Virus record (IMG/VR): IMGVR_UViG_3300005511_000086
Span: 1-23,074 of that record
Reading direction: 5' to 3' (one strand)
Source: a virus
DNA: 23,074 bases
Below the pieces are notes generated by a model. The model saw only the letters and a list, made by a program, of their open reading frames with translations. It made no database searches and was not told the origin of the DNA. The position numbers and the translations under genes were made by a program. This document shows positions 5,946-12,894 of this stretch, in pieces. The first letter of the stretch is position 1; the number at the start of each line of letters is the position of its first letter.

Positions 5946-6466
5946 GCGCCCTGCTCCAAGATCTCGCCGGTTTCTTGATCGACCACTTCGGCTTTCTTCT
6001 GCCGGCGCTGGGGGCGCAGGTGCGGCGGCAACGGCACCGACACCACCACGCCCAATTCGTCGGCGGCAATGGCGATCACCTCATCGATGTAGCTGGCCAG
6101 CCGGCGCACGCCCAAGTCCTCAGTGCTCACGCGGATGCGGCGCCGCGACTTCTTACCCGTGATCGGGTTGATCGAGGTCTGCCTGCGATCTGGCAGCAGG
6201 CGCTGCCTGAAATACTCTTTCCATACTGGCATCGGGAACAGCGCGCCGCCGTTGGCCCGGCCATACAGCGAAATTTCTGTCAGTACCACGCCGTGGAGAT
6301 ACCCGCGCTGCGCCTCGGTGATCGCGTCGTCCAGCAGGCGGAACTCGGCCACCAGCTCGCGGCCGGCCTTCAGCTGCTCGCCGATCCACGGCAGGGCCTG
6401 GCTGACCAGGATGGCGCGGGCCTGGTCCTGGTCTCGCAGCTCTACGCGCATGAGGATGTCGCTCAC
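5942..6466 (-). CDS. NinB-like recombination protein (174 aa)
   Basis: Residues 39-150 follow the NinB (lambda Orf) pattern as I know it: ITEAQRGYLHGVV near 49, VWKEYFRQRLLPDRR near 81, GKKSRRRI near 104, then STEDLGV and a helix YIDEVIAIAADELGV. Lambda Orf is a mediator that helps load the annealing protein onto SSB-coated DNA and can supply RecFOR functions. Such a role fits with the Erf-type gene on the right arm. The start is GTG at 6466, whose GTGA overlaps the preceding stop, with GAGG about 7-8 nt upstream. An in-frame ATG six codons later is the alternative. Identification is by motif, so moderately sure. Confidence 0.75.
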   Translation of the reverse strand: MSDILMRVELRDQDQARAILVSQALPWIGEQLKAGRELVAEFRLLDDAITEAQRGYLHGVVLTEISLYGRANGGALFPMPVWKEYFRQRLLPDRRQTSINPITGKKSRRRIRVSTEDLGVRRLASYIDEVIAIAADELGVVVSVPLPPHLRPQRRQKKAEVVDQETGEILEQGA

Positions 6467-6624
6467 GGCAGCACCTCTTTGAACAGATCAGCCTGCCGCT
6501 CATTCGGCACCGCGGCGCGCCGGGCGCGGGCCGGTTTCAATCCCAGCACTGCAGCCGCGCACTTTGGCCCGTAGCCGCTTGGGGCCGGGACTTTCAGTTT
6601 TCGGTTGCAGCGGGCGCAATTCAT
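6463..6624 (-). CDS. Small Cys-containing protein (53 aa)
   Basis: The product starts MNCARCNRKLKVPAPSGYGP and continues KCAAAVLGLK with a basic tail. A CxxC pair plus a third Cys after GYGPK is a recurrent short zinc-ribbon-like pattern in phage micro-proteins. The ATG overlaps the previous stop and its own stop overlaps the NinB-like GTG start, so translation of the three genes is linked. The function is unknown; single-strand DNA or RNA binding is possible but not shown. Confidence 0.78.
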   Translation of the reverse strand: MNCARCNRKLKVPAPSGYGPKCAAAVLGLKPARARRAAVPNERQADLFKEVLP

Positions 6625-6833
6625 CGCGCTTGCTCCCAATCAGCCATAGCCTGCAGTTCGGCGGCGTTTTGGGTCATGTCGTCAATGAGAGTGCCCACTA
6701 TCCAGACATAGGCAACGATCTGGAGCGTGGCTGAAACCATGTCGCACAGCCATCCGAAGGCATACCCAACCATCGGCGCGGCCATCGCCACAAGGGTGAA
6801 CAGCAAGATGTGGGTTTGGGTGAGCGCCATCAT
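6621..6833 (-). CDS. Small membrane protein with two predicted helices (70 aa)
   Basis: After MALTQTH there are two hydrophobic stretches, about residues 8-27 (ILLFTLVAMAAPMVGYAFGW) and 33-49 (SATLQIVAYVWIVGTLI), then an acidic tail. It is probably an inner-membrane hairpin. The ATG at 6833 is selected because GGAGG lies 7 nt upstream and the ATGA overlaps the DUF4406 stop; the longer form from 6851 lies inside that gene. The role is unknown. Its place among early genes argues against a classical holin, which would be late. Confidence 0.78.
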   Translation of the reverse strand: MMALTQTHILLFTLVAMAAPMVGYAFGWLCDMVSATLQIVAYVWIVGTLIDDMTQNAAELQAMADWEQAR

Positions 6834-7141
6834 TTCGCCACCTCCGGGCAAGGCAAATACCTTACCGGCATGCCCAGCTTCCGCGCTATCTGCCGTTCCA
6901 GGGTTGCGCCTTCGGACTTTTCCCAGCCCGGCAACATGAGGACCGAATCACAGGCCAGCATTTGCGGGATGCTTAGGCGCATGTACGCCGCCCAGGTGCC
7001 GCACAGGGGCGCGGGATTCTCCGCCGGGTTGGCCACCACGCAGCCCGCGGCGCGCAATTCGGCTGCTGCAGCGTGAAAGGCGGGGTAGTTGCTGTGCGGA
7101 AGGCCAGACATCGGCCCGCAAATGAACACCGATTTCTTCAT
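6830..7141 (-). CDS. DUF4406 protein, nucleoside deoxyribosyltransferase-like fold (103 aa)
   Basis: The start MKKSVFICGPMSGLPHSNYPAFHAAA is the signature of the DUF4406 family: a beta strand then GPMSG-x4-NYPAF. It is followed by a Rossmann-like pattern with VANPAENP, an acidic D-S-V-L-M-L-P-G-W strand and a GAT-x-E segment. The family belongs to the nucleoside 2-deoxyribosyltransferase superfamily. Enzymatic activity of the phage members is not established, and nucleotide binding or turnover is the reasonable guess. Length is normal for the family. The start overlaps the RusA-like gene by 4 nt. Confidence 0.9.
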   Translation of the reverse strand: MKKSVFICGPMSGLPHSNYPAFHAAAAELRAAGCVVANPAENPAPLCGTWAAYMRLSIPQMLACDSVLMLPGWEKSEGATLERQIARKLGMPVRYLPCPEVAK

Positions 7142-7476
7142 TTCGTCACCTCCACCAGCAAGCCGTACTCGCCGCGCTTGGACTTGCGCTGCGCCGGCAC
7201 CCAGGTAATGCGAGGGTCGCCGTCGTCCACGCCCAGCCAGTCGGCAATGCCATCTCTTGCGTTCTTGGCGCTGGCGGCAAGGTTGTCGGTATCGAGTTCT
7301 TTGGAGCTCAAGCGCGTCATGGTCACGGTGACGGGCAGCGCCGGCGGCGGGCCCCAGGCCCTGAGCATGAGAAACGCCGTGCTGCGGTGCACCTTGGCGC
7401 GCGCGGCCCTGGCCATGTGGTGCTCCCGCGTGTTCATCAGGGAGACCGTCTTGATGGGGAGCAGGACAGAGATCAT
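7138..7476 (-). CDS. RusA-like Holliday-junction resolvase (112 aa)
   Basis: The central motif DTDNLAASAKNARDGIADWL followed by GVDDGDPRITW reproduces the RusA active-site layout. D62 and D64 lie in D-x-D-N, K71 in the next helix, and an acidic cluster at D84, D85 and D87 precedes a Trp-containing strand. RusA-type enzymes resolve four-way junctions arising in phage replication and recombination. The N-terminal strand IKTVSLMN and the charged HHMARAARAK stretch fit the start of the fold. The gene overlaps both neighbours by 4 nt. The match is by motif, and some relatives are annotated only as hypothetical. Confidence 0.75.
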   Translation of the reverse strand: MISVLLPIKTVSLMNTREHHMARAARAKVHRSTAFLMLRAWGPPPALPVTVTMTRLSSKELDTDNLAASAKNARDGIADWLGVDDGDPRITWVPAQRKSKRGEYGLLVEVTK

Positions 7477-7727
7477 TTTTTAGACCTCGCTTCCACCGGC
7501 GCGACCCATGGCCCCGTCTTCACCAACGCCCGTATCGAAGCCTCCGAGTGCCCGAAGGCGCAGGCATCCGCAAGCACTGCACGCCGCCGTGCAGCGACTT
7601 CCGCGGCCGGTATTGGCAGACTGCCGATTCGCTTGATCAGGCGTGCCGTGCAATGGACGCATTTCGGCGTGTCGAAGTACGGCCACAGGCCCTCCGTCTC
7701 CGTCGACGCTTTGCAGGATTGGCACAT
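7473..7727 (-). CDS. Small zinc-ribbon-like protein (84 aa)
   Basis: Two CxxC pairs, MCQSC (C2, C5) and KCVHC (C23, C26), about 18 residues apart, predict a small zinc ribbon. A helical, alanine-rich segment and a C-terminal GPWVAP follow. The start ATG (7727) lies immediately after the stop of the HNH gene. An overlapping frame beginning at 7731 lacks the Cys pairs and is rejected. It probably binds nucleic acid or a protein partner, but no family is recognised. Confidence 0.75.
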   Translation of the reverse strand: MCQSCKASTETEGLWPYFDTPKCVHCTARLIKRIGSLPIPAAEVAARRRAVLADACAFGHSEASIRALVKTGPWVAPVEARSKK

Positions 7728-8222
7728 TCATCGCGCCCCCAGTTGAAGGTAAGGGTTGGTGAAGTCGACGCGTGATTTGTTGCGCCGGATGTTTGACACG
7801 TAGGCGCTGCTCATTCCGTACTGGGCGGCAACTTGACGCACCGACCCGACGCTTTCCGCAACTTCGCGGATTTGCTCATCGGTCCAGGTTGAATTAGCCC
7901 GCTTGGCTTGAGCAATACGCGCGCGGTGGTTAATTGACGGCTTAATGCCACGCCGCGTTTCGTTGTTGAGCAGGGCCTGCAGGTGATCAGGGTGGACGCA
8001 CTTCGGGTTCCCGCAAGAAGTGACCGTTCGACGTTTTTTCGGTATCGCCCTTTCTCGGGACAGCACCCAAATAACGCGGCGCATGGACATCAGAGTCCCG
8101 CCAATGCGAGCATTCGGGCCGGCTGTCGTTTTGGCGCATTTGTCCTTCCAGACCAGGCACCCGTCCTGCTCCACCACACGGGCGAAAACCCAATCCAGAG
8201 TGATCTCGTCGATGGATTTCAC
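7728..8222 (-). CDS. HNH endonuclease with C-terminal helix-turn-helix (164 aa)
   Basis: The first half carries an HNH-like core: DGCLVWKDKC near residue 20, R-x2-W-x-L near 49-54, and CGNPKCVHPDHL at 70-81 with C70, C75, H77 and H80. This layout is common in phage HNH homing-type endonucleases. Residues 113-148 (WTDEQIREVAESVGSVRQVAAQYGMSSAYVSNIRR, quoted here in part) form a resolvase-like HTH that probably recognises the target site. The stop overlaps or abuts the zinc-ribbon gene and the start overlaps the DnaC-like stop by 4 nt, so it is well fitted into the operon. It could be a domesticated homing enzyme. Confidence 0.88.
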   Translation of the reverse strand: MKSIDEITLDWVFARVVEQDGCLVWKDKCAKTTAGPNARIGGTLMSMRRVIWVLSRERAIPKKRRTVTSCGNPKCVHPDHLQALLNNETRRGIKPSINHRARIAQAKRANSTWTDEQIREVAESVGSVRQVAAQYGMSSAYVSNIRRNKSRVDFTNPYLQLGAR

Positions 8223-9055
8223 ATGGCCTCCTTCTTGGCCTGCGACCGGTAGCTGGCCCAGTCAAAAGCCACCCACCGGCTGGTTTCCGTCAGTCGGTCA
8301 TAGGTCCGCTCGCCGACAAACTGCTTGAAGCCGGCCGCGTCCTGGTTGGTCAACAGGATCGTCGGCTTCATTTCCCGATACCGGCCGTCCAGCACATCAA
8401 AAAGGATGGTCTGCTCGCCGTCGGTGCCGTACTGGACGCCGATTTCATCAATGACCAGCAGGTCGACGGTGCAAAGCGCCTTGACCACCTGGCTTTCGCT
8501 GCGCTCGGCGTTCTTGCGCCACGTGCTGCGAATGGCGCGCACCATTCCCATGAAGGTGGTGTACAGCGCGTTGTGCCGGGGCATGACCGACTGCATCACG
8601 GAGGCGGCCAGATGGCTTTTACCGGTGCCCGGAAGACCGGACAGGATCAGCCCGGCGCCGCGCCGGTGGTTTGATTCGAAGCGCGCGGCGTAGTCCTGGA
8701 CGATGCCCAGCACCGCGCGCTGGCCGTCGCTCTCGACGTTGAAATTGTCGAAGCTGCGGCCAATGAACCGCGCCGGGATGGCCGAATGCTCGATCAGCTT
8801 TTCCAGCCGGGCACGCGCCACCTCCGCCTGCTTTTCGGCCTGATGCTGGCGTTCCTTCGCCAGTTCGGCCTCCGCGCATTGGGGACAACCGGTCCAGATT
8901 TCCTTTTTTGCGGCGTACCGGATGCCGGTGGCCACATAGCCGCCGTGCGTCTCGCAGTGGCGCGCTTCTTCGCCCAGGTTCTCGCTCAGCACCGCCGGCA
9001 GCCTGGGCAGGCGTGGCGCTTCGGCCTCGTGGTTTTCAGATGAGCGATCCGTCAT
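8219..9055 (-). CDS. dnaC: DnaC-like helicase loader ATPase (278 aa)
   Basis: An AAA+ core is clear: Walker A GLPGTGKS at 140-147, Walker B LLVIDEIG at 199-206, a sensor-like ILLTNQD near 233-239, and GERTYDRL with a likely arginine finger near 250-254. A Cys/His set (C34, H37, C57, C60) in the N-terminus may bind zinc; some DnaC/DnaI-type loaders have such a domain. The role is to load the host DnaB helicase at the phage origin with the preceding replication protein. It overlaps that gene by 20 nt and the HNH gene by 4 nt. The gene symbol denotes similarity to the DnaC family, not orthology. Confidence 0.93.
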   Translation of the reverse strand: MTDRSSENHEAEAPRLPRLPAVLSENLGEEARHCETHGGYVATGIRYAAKKEIWTGCPQCAEAELAKERQHQAEKQAEVARARLEKLIEHSAIPARFIGRSFDNFNVESDGQRAVLGIVQDYAARFESNHRRGAGLILSGLPGTGKSHLAASVMQSVMPRHNALYTTFMGMVRAIRSTWRKNAERSESQVVKALCTVDLLVIDEIGVQYGTDGEQTILFDVLDGRYREMKPTILLTNQDAAGFKQFVGERTYDRLTETSRWVAFDWASYRSQAKKEAM

Positions 9056-9920
9056 GGCTGACTCCTGCGTGGTAATCGAGGTTTTTGAAACCGGAATGTT
9101 TTCCTGCCACGGCCTTTGGCGCGCCGCCCGGCGGAAGGGCTGCGGCCAGCCACTCCAGCGGCTGCAGCGGCTTGGCCTTGGCGCATTCGCGCAGCTTGTC
9201 GATCAAGGCTTCGTCCCCGTGGTGCTTGCGTAGCCCACCGAGGAATGACCGGGCTTGCTTCTCGGCGTTGCCTGCAGCGGTCAGCAACCCGAGCCCGTAC
9301 CCGAAAATAATTTCATCCGGGTCGGTGATTAATGGCGGCTTGCCGCCCGTACCTTCAGGTACGGAATTAAGTCCCTGTCCATTAACATTGCGATTGGGGG
9401 GAGAATCGGGGGGCGATGCCGCCGCGATGGTTAGAACGGCCTTCTTCTTCAGTGTTTTTGATTGGGGGGCGATCTTTTTGAGCAAGACAATCGCGGATTG
9501 AAACTGTCGCCGGGCGGTCGCTATGTCAACCTCAATACCCCAGCGCTTCGCGTTGCCACTGGCGCCGGAAATGCTGTTCAAAAGCTTCTCGATCCAGGCC
9601 TCCAAAGCCTTTTCGGCGACAACGGGGTGATATAGGCGGCCGTCTGAACATTGAACCCAGCCGCGCTGGGCCTGCTCCTGCACCTTGGCCCATTTCTGGC
9701 ACTGCGCAAGGTGCGCGAGCATACGCGGGTTGTTCGGCAAGCTGGCGGCCGGCACTTGATGCCAGCTTTCAAGCCAAAGGCACATGGCTGCAGCGCGCTC
9801 GTCGCCAGAACCCAGCACCCATGTCTCAGATGTGAGCAGGCGACGGACGTCCAACGGCATGAATGCGAAATCCTGCAGATTGCATTCCGCTGGGGTCATG
9901 GGCTCAGGGAGTTCGATCAC
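9036..9920 (-). CDS. Phage replication protein, DUF1376 N-terminus (294 aa)
   Basis: Residues 15-110 follow the DUF1376 (YdaU-like) pattern: DFAFMPLDVRRLLTSETW, then AMCLWLESWHQVPAASLPNNP, then GWVQCSDGRLYHPVVAEKALE. The C-terminal part has a Pro/Ser-rich linker (about 165-200) and a helical domain rich in KAKPLQPLEWLAAAL, which may contact the helicase loader. Such proteins lie directly upstream of dnaC genes and are thought to recognise the origin, often located within the gene itself. The linker-coding region (about 9330-9430) holds GATTGGGGGG-type direct repeats that could serve as origin repeats. That last point is speculative. Confidence 0.85.
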   Translation of the reverse strand: MIELPEPMTPAECNLQDFAFMPLDVRRLLTSETWVLGSGDERAAAMCLWLESWHQVPAASLPNNPRMLAHLAQCQKWAKVQEQAQRGWVQCSDGRLYHPVVAEKALEAWIEKLLNSISGASGNAKRWGIEVDIATARRQFQSAIVLLKKIAPQSKTLKKKAVLTIAAASPPDSPPNRNVNGQGLNSVPEGTGGKPPLITDPDEIIFGYGLGLLTAAGNAEKQARSFLGGLRKHHGDEALIDKLRECAKAKPLQPLEWLAAALPPGGAPKAVAGKHSGFKNLDYHAGVSHDGSLI

Positions 9921-10402
9921 AAGCCGCTCCTGCCTACCAATCGGAGCAATGATGCCTTGCCTGGCTCCGGAGGCGTGTCAGCGCCCTCCTCGTCCATCCA
10001 AGGGTCAGGCAGTTGGTAGAAGCTTGGCTGCCCAGTAAAGTACCCGACAAATTCTTCGCGCAGAAGAATGGTTTCGCGCCCAAAGGCTTGGCCAGGAACA
10101 TCACAAAATGAAAATCTCGCGCGGTGCCACCACAGCCACGCCACAGCGTGAGGCAAGCACCCCTCAAAAAACTCTCGGCTTTCACTGATTCGGAAGTTGG
10201 CGAGCCAGCGATGAAGTTCTCGCTCGGCGTCCTGGAAGTTCACAACCTCAGCAAAGCACACCACCTCAAAAGGGTACGGCACAGCAGTCCCCTTGGAAAG
10301 TTCACTAGCGCGCTCGTGCGGGGAGCGCTCGGTACATCCCACCTTGATCAGGTCAGGCATGTACGCATTTGTCAGGATGTAGACGAATCCGATGTTGCTC
10401 AT
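9917..10402 (-). CDS. GIY-YIG nuclease-like protein, T5orf172 type (161 aa)
   Basis: The N-terminal 80 residues match the T5orf172/MUG113-type GIY-YIG fold: VYILTN (7-12) and LIKVGCT (18-24), R31 after a helix, and an acidic A-E-R-E-L-H helix with E62, ending SREFFEG. The tail (residues 85-161) is Trp/Pro-rich and not recognised. The start at 10402 has GAGG 6 nt upstream; the longer form from 10462 overlaps the methyltransferase and has no ribosome site. It overlaps the replication gene by 4 nt and follows a DNA methyltransferase. Activity is plausible because R31 and the acidic residue are present. Confidence 0.85.
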   Translation of the reverse strand: MSNIGFVYILTNAYMPDLIKVGCTERSPHERASELSKGTAVPYPFEVVCFAEVVNFQDAERELHRWLANFRISESREFFEGCLPHAVAWLWWHRARFSFCDVPGQAFGRETILLREEFVGYFTGQPSFYQLPDPWMDEEGADTPPEPGKASLLRLVGRSGL

Positions 10403-10439
10403 GAAAACCTCGTCGCTTCGTCGCTTAGGGTGGCTTCGG

Positions 10440-11660
10440 TCACGCTGCTGCCTCCAGGTCAAGGGATGGCTGGCGCAGGCGCTCGTCCTGCAGGGCCTGG
10501 TAATTGATGTTCAGTTCGATGCCGATGAACTTGCGGCCCAGCGCTTGCGCCACCTGTCCCGTGGTGCCGCTGCCGAAGAAGGGGTCCAGCACAACGCCGC
10601 CAGCCGGTGCGCCAGCAAGAATGCAGGGCTCAATCAGGTCTGTTGGGAAAGTGGCGAAGTGGGCGCCCTTGTAAGGCTTGGTGCTGACGGTCCAGACGCT
10701 GCGCTTATTGCGCCGGCCTTCGTAGGCTACGGGCTCGCGGTCTTCACGGAACTGCGGCTTCTGGCCATGTTCGCCGGCGCTGTCTTTGGTGGTGCGCGCA
10801 AAGGTGTTTCTGGTGCTTCCCCTGATGCCGTTGCGCTCAGCGGTCGGGGCCGACTTGTGGGAGGCGGCCGCGCGTTGCTTGCGCGCTTCGATGCTGCCAT
10901 GAACAGCCTTCATCGGCCCGTTGGTCTTGCCCGGGACACGCAGTGAGCCCTGCTGGTTCTCGACGTCCTGGGCCAGCCGCGAAAAGGAGGCCTCGGCCAT
11001 CACTTCGGAAATTGCGCCCATGTCGCAGTAGTAGGTCGGCGACTTCGACAGCAGGAAAATGTATTCGTGGCTCTTGGTGCAGCGGTCGGTGACGCTCTCG
11101 GGCATCGGGTTGGGCTTGGCCCAGATGATGTCTTGCCTGAGATACCAGCCATCGGCACGCAGCGCGAAGGCCAGCATCCACGGCACGCCAATCAAGTCTT
11201 TCTGCTTGAGGCCGGCGGGTGCCGGAACCCATGCGCGCCCGACGGCGCCGGCGTTCACCTGGTTGGCGTGCAGCCCGGCCGGCAAGCGGCTGCCGCGCTG
11301 CGTGACGGCGGCCTCGCGCGCAGTGTCACCGGTGGGCTTCTTGAACTTGCTGGCGTCCTTTCCCTGCCCTGTGATGGCATCGCTGTTGCCGCTGCGGCCA
11401 GAGCCAGCGTAGCTGTCCCCCATGTTCACCCAGAGCGTGCCGTCGTCGCGCAGCACGCGGCGCACCTCGCGGAACACCATCACCAGTTTCGCAATGAACT
11501 CGTCCGGCGTCTGCTCCAGACCGATCTGGCCGGCGTGACCATAGTCGCGCAGGCCGAAATATGGCGGGCTGGTGACGCAAGTGTTCACTATGCCGTCTGG
11601 CATGCTCTGCAGCACCTGCAGGCAGTCGCCGAAGTGGCACTTGTTGAGCCAGTCGTTCAA
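10440..11660 (-). CDS. Beta-class site-specific DNA methyltransferase (406 aa)
   Basis: The catalytic motif IV is TSPPYFGLRDYG (SPPY at 31-34), and the AdoMet-binding motif I DPFFGSGTTG lies near the C-terminus (359-368), followed by GRKFIGIELN. This order defines beta-class amino-methyltransferases. SPPY is compatible with N4-cytosine and also with N6-adenine modification. A long middle region (about 85-310) holds the target-recognition part, including GVPWMLAFALRADGWYLRQDIIWAKPNPMPES. No classical restriction enzyme is adjacent, so it probably protects phage DNA from host restriction. The only nearby nuclease is the GIY-YIG gene downstream. Length is normal. It overlaps the preceding gene by 4 nt. 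Confidence 0.93.
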   Translation of the reverse strand: MNDWLNKCHFGDCLQVLQSMPDGIVNTCVTSPPYFGLRDYGHAGQIGLEQTPDEFIAKLVMVFREVRRVLRDDGTLWVNMGDSYAGSGRSGNSDAITGQGKDASKFKKPTGDTAREAAVTQRGSRLPAGLHANQVNAGAVGRAWVPAPAGLKQKDLIGVPWMLAFALRADGWYLRQDIIWAKPNPMPESVTDRCTKSHEYIFLLSKSPTYYCDMGAISEVMAEASFSRLAQDVENQQGSLRVPGKTNGPMKAVHGSIEARKQRAAASHKSAPTAERNGIRGSTRNTFARTTKDSAGEHGQKPQFREDREPVAYEGRRNKRSVWTVSTKPYKGAHFATFPTDLIEPCILAGAPAGGVVLDPFFGSGTTGQVAQALGRKFIGIELNINYQALQDERLRQPSLDLEAAA

Positions 11661-11866
11661 AGCGCCCTCGCCTTCTGCCGTGGCTTTTCAGCCCGGTCGG
11701 CCTTCTCGGTGTTGATGGACACTGCGAACGTTGGCGCCGGGGTGTTGAGTCCACGCTTGAGAGCCCGGGCCCGCGATGCAGCTGCTGAGGCGCTGTGCTG
11801 CCCAAGGCTATGGCCGATCTGGCTGGGAATGCCTTTGATGTCCCAGGGGGATGGGTGGGGCTTCAT
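11657..11866 (-). CDS. Small basic protein (69 aa), unknown function
   Basis: The product begins MKPHPSPWDIKGIPSQIGHS and is rich in Ala, Arg and Lys, with a C-terminal stretch KADRAEKPRQKARAL. It is predicted to be basic and partly disordered, with a short motif-like N-terminus (PWDIKGIP). It overlaps both the clamp-like gene and the methyltransferase gene by 4 nt, which makes expression with both nearly certain. The adjacency to a clamp-like protein raises the possibility of a small partner, but this is only positional. The family is not recognised. Confidence 0.75.
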   Translation of the reverse strand: MKPHPSPWDIKGIPSQIGHSLGQHSASAAASRARALKRGLNTPAPTFAVSINTEKADRAEKPRQKARAL

Positions 11867-12573
11867 GCGACAGCTTTTTCGACTTCGGCGACCTCTGCGG
11901 TTTGCAACAGGTGCGGCCAGTTGAACACCTCGTTTGCGCCGTCACGCATTGGCATAATCAAAGAAATCAGCTCAGGCATGCGTTCGTACTGAACCACTGC
12001 AGCGCCGCCTTTCTTGGATTGCCACAATGAGACGCCGGCGTACCGAGGGTCAACCAGTTGTTTGTAACGCGCCAAATAGTTGATATTCAGGCCGTCCCAC
12101 ACGCCACGCTTAAGCTCGCTGAAATTTGGGAGGATTTTTTTCCAGTCTGGGTATTTGCCTTCAATCTGGCAGCGCCCAGACTGAGCGAAATATTCGAGCG
12201 TTGACCCAAATGAACCAACGTCATTGCCGATGTAGGCGCGCTGGCCCTCTACTACAACATGAGCAACAGCAGGACCGCGCCCTTTTCGATAAGTCGGGTC
12301 AGTGCGAACTTTCCTGCATGCAGCCATGAGCGCTGGCGTGGCTTGAATCGTGATTCCAGCGTCACCTCCACCTTCAATTGAACCTGTCGCGTCGTAAATG
12401 ATGCCGATGGTGTGACCATCGCAGCCAACCACATAAACACCGCCTTGTGGAGCAGCTTCGATGTGCAGGCCGCAGAGGTAATACCTGATGTCGCTCTTGG
12501 CCATGAAGTAGCTGGCGACCAGCGCATATTCAGCCTTGAACTTGGCGCGCACGTTGTCGAGTTCGGTTTGCAT
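11863..12573 (-). CDS. DNA sliding-clamp-like protein (DnaN fold, incomplete), 236 aa
   Basis: Several segments match bacterial DnaN as I remember it. A leading helix ending AKSDIRYYLCGLHIE (25-39) equals the start of clamp domain II. CDGHTIGIIY (51-60) equals ATDGHRLAV. IEGKYPDWKKILP (137-149) equals the DGRFPDYRRVLP stretch. LISLIMPMR (202-210) equals the C-terminal VVMPMR. Domain I and the first half of domain III seem to be missing, so the protein cannot be a standard three-domain clamp. It could be a reduced clamp, a clamp decoy or a fold reused for another task. AGGAG lies 5 nt before the ATG. The overlap with the next gene is 4 nt. The family-level call is reasonable; the role is unknown. 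Confidence 0.72.
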   Translation of the reverse strand: MQTELDNVRAKFKAEYALVASYFMAKSDIRYYLCGLHIEAAPQGGVYVVGCDGHTIGIIYDATGSIEGGGDAGITIQATPALMAACRKVRTDPTYRKGRGPAVAHVVVEGQRAYIGNDVGSFGSTLEYFAQSGRCQIEGKYPDWKKILPNFSELKRGVWDGLNINYLARYKQLVDPRYAGVSLWQSKKGGAAVVQYERMPELISLIMPMRDGANEVFNWPHLLQTAEVAEVEKAVA

Positions 12574-12606
12574 GGTGTCTCCTGGGGTTTGTTTGGGATC
12601 GCGGCC

Positions 12607-12894
12607 TTATGCGGCCACCGGCTCATTGGTTACAGGCTTGCCGAGGCGCTGGAGGACTTCGTCGACCTCCTCGTCTCCGGGATTGCCGATGGGCCGGAGA
12701 ATGACGTCGGAAATGGCGTCGATGTCGCCCCATCGCGGAACCCGAACCCGAGGCCCTTCATACTCCCAGCATGGCGCGCCATCGCCAGTAGTGCCGCAAA
12801 GGACAGTCAGCTTGAAGATTCGATCAACGAGCCCAGCCATGCGTGCTACTGGGTCGTCAATGACACGAGCTAAACACCCAGGATGGCAGTTCAT
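12607..12894 (-). CDS. Hypothetical phage protein (95 aa)
   Basis: The protein begins MNCHPGCLARVIDDPVARMA and contains two Cys-rich points (C3, C7) and a middle CGTTGDGAPCWEYEGPRVRVPRWGDIDAIS (quoted in part) with a likely beta meander. It ends in an acidic tail. Small proteins with a CLARVI-type start and a CWEYEGP-like strand are common in phages of Proteobacteria, without known function. It overlaps the CII-like gene by 4 nt. It is followed by about 30 bases and a fresh ribosome site for the clamp-like gene. Confidence 0.8.
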   Translation of the reverse strand: MNCHPGCLARVIDDPVARMAGLVDRIFKLTVLCGTTGDGAPCWEYEGPRVRVPRWGDIDAISDVILRPIGNPGDEEVDEVLQRLGKPVTNEPVAA

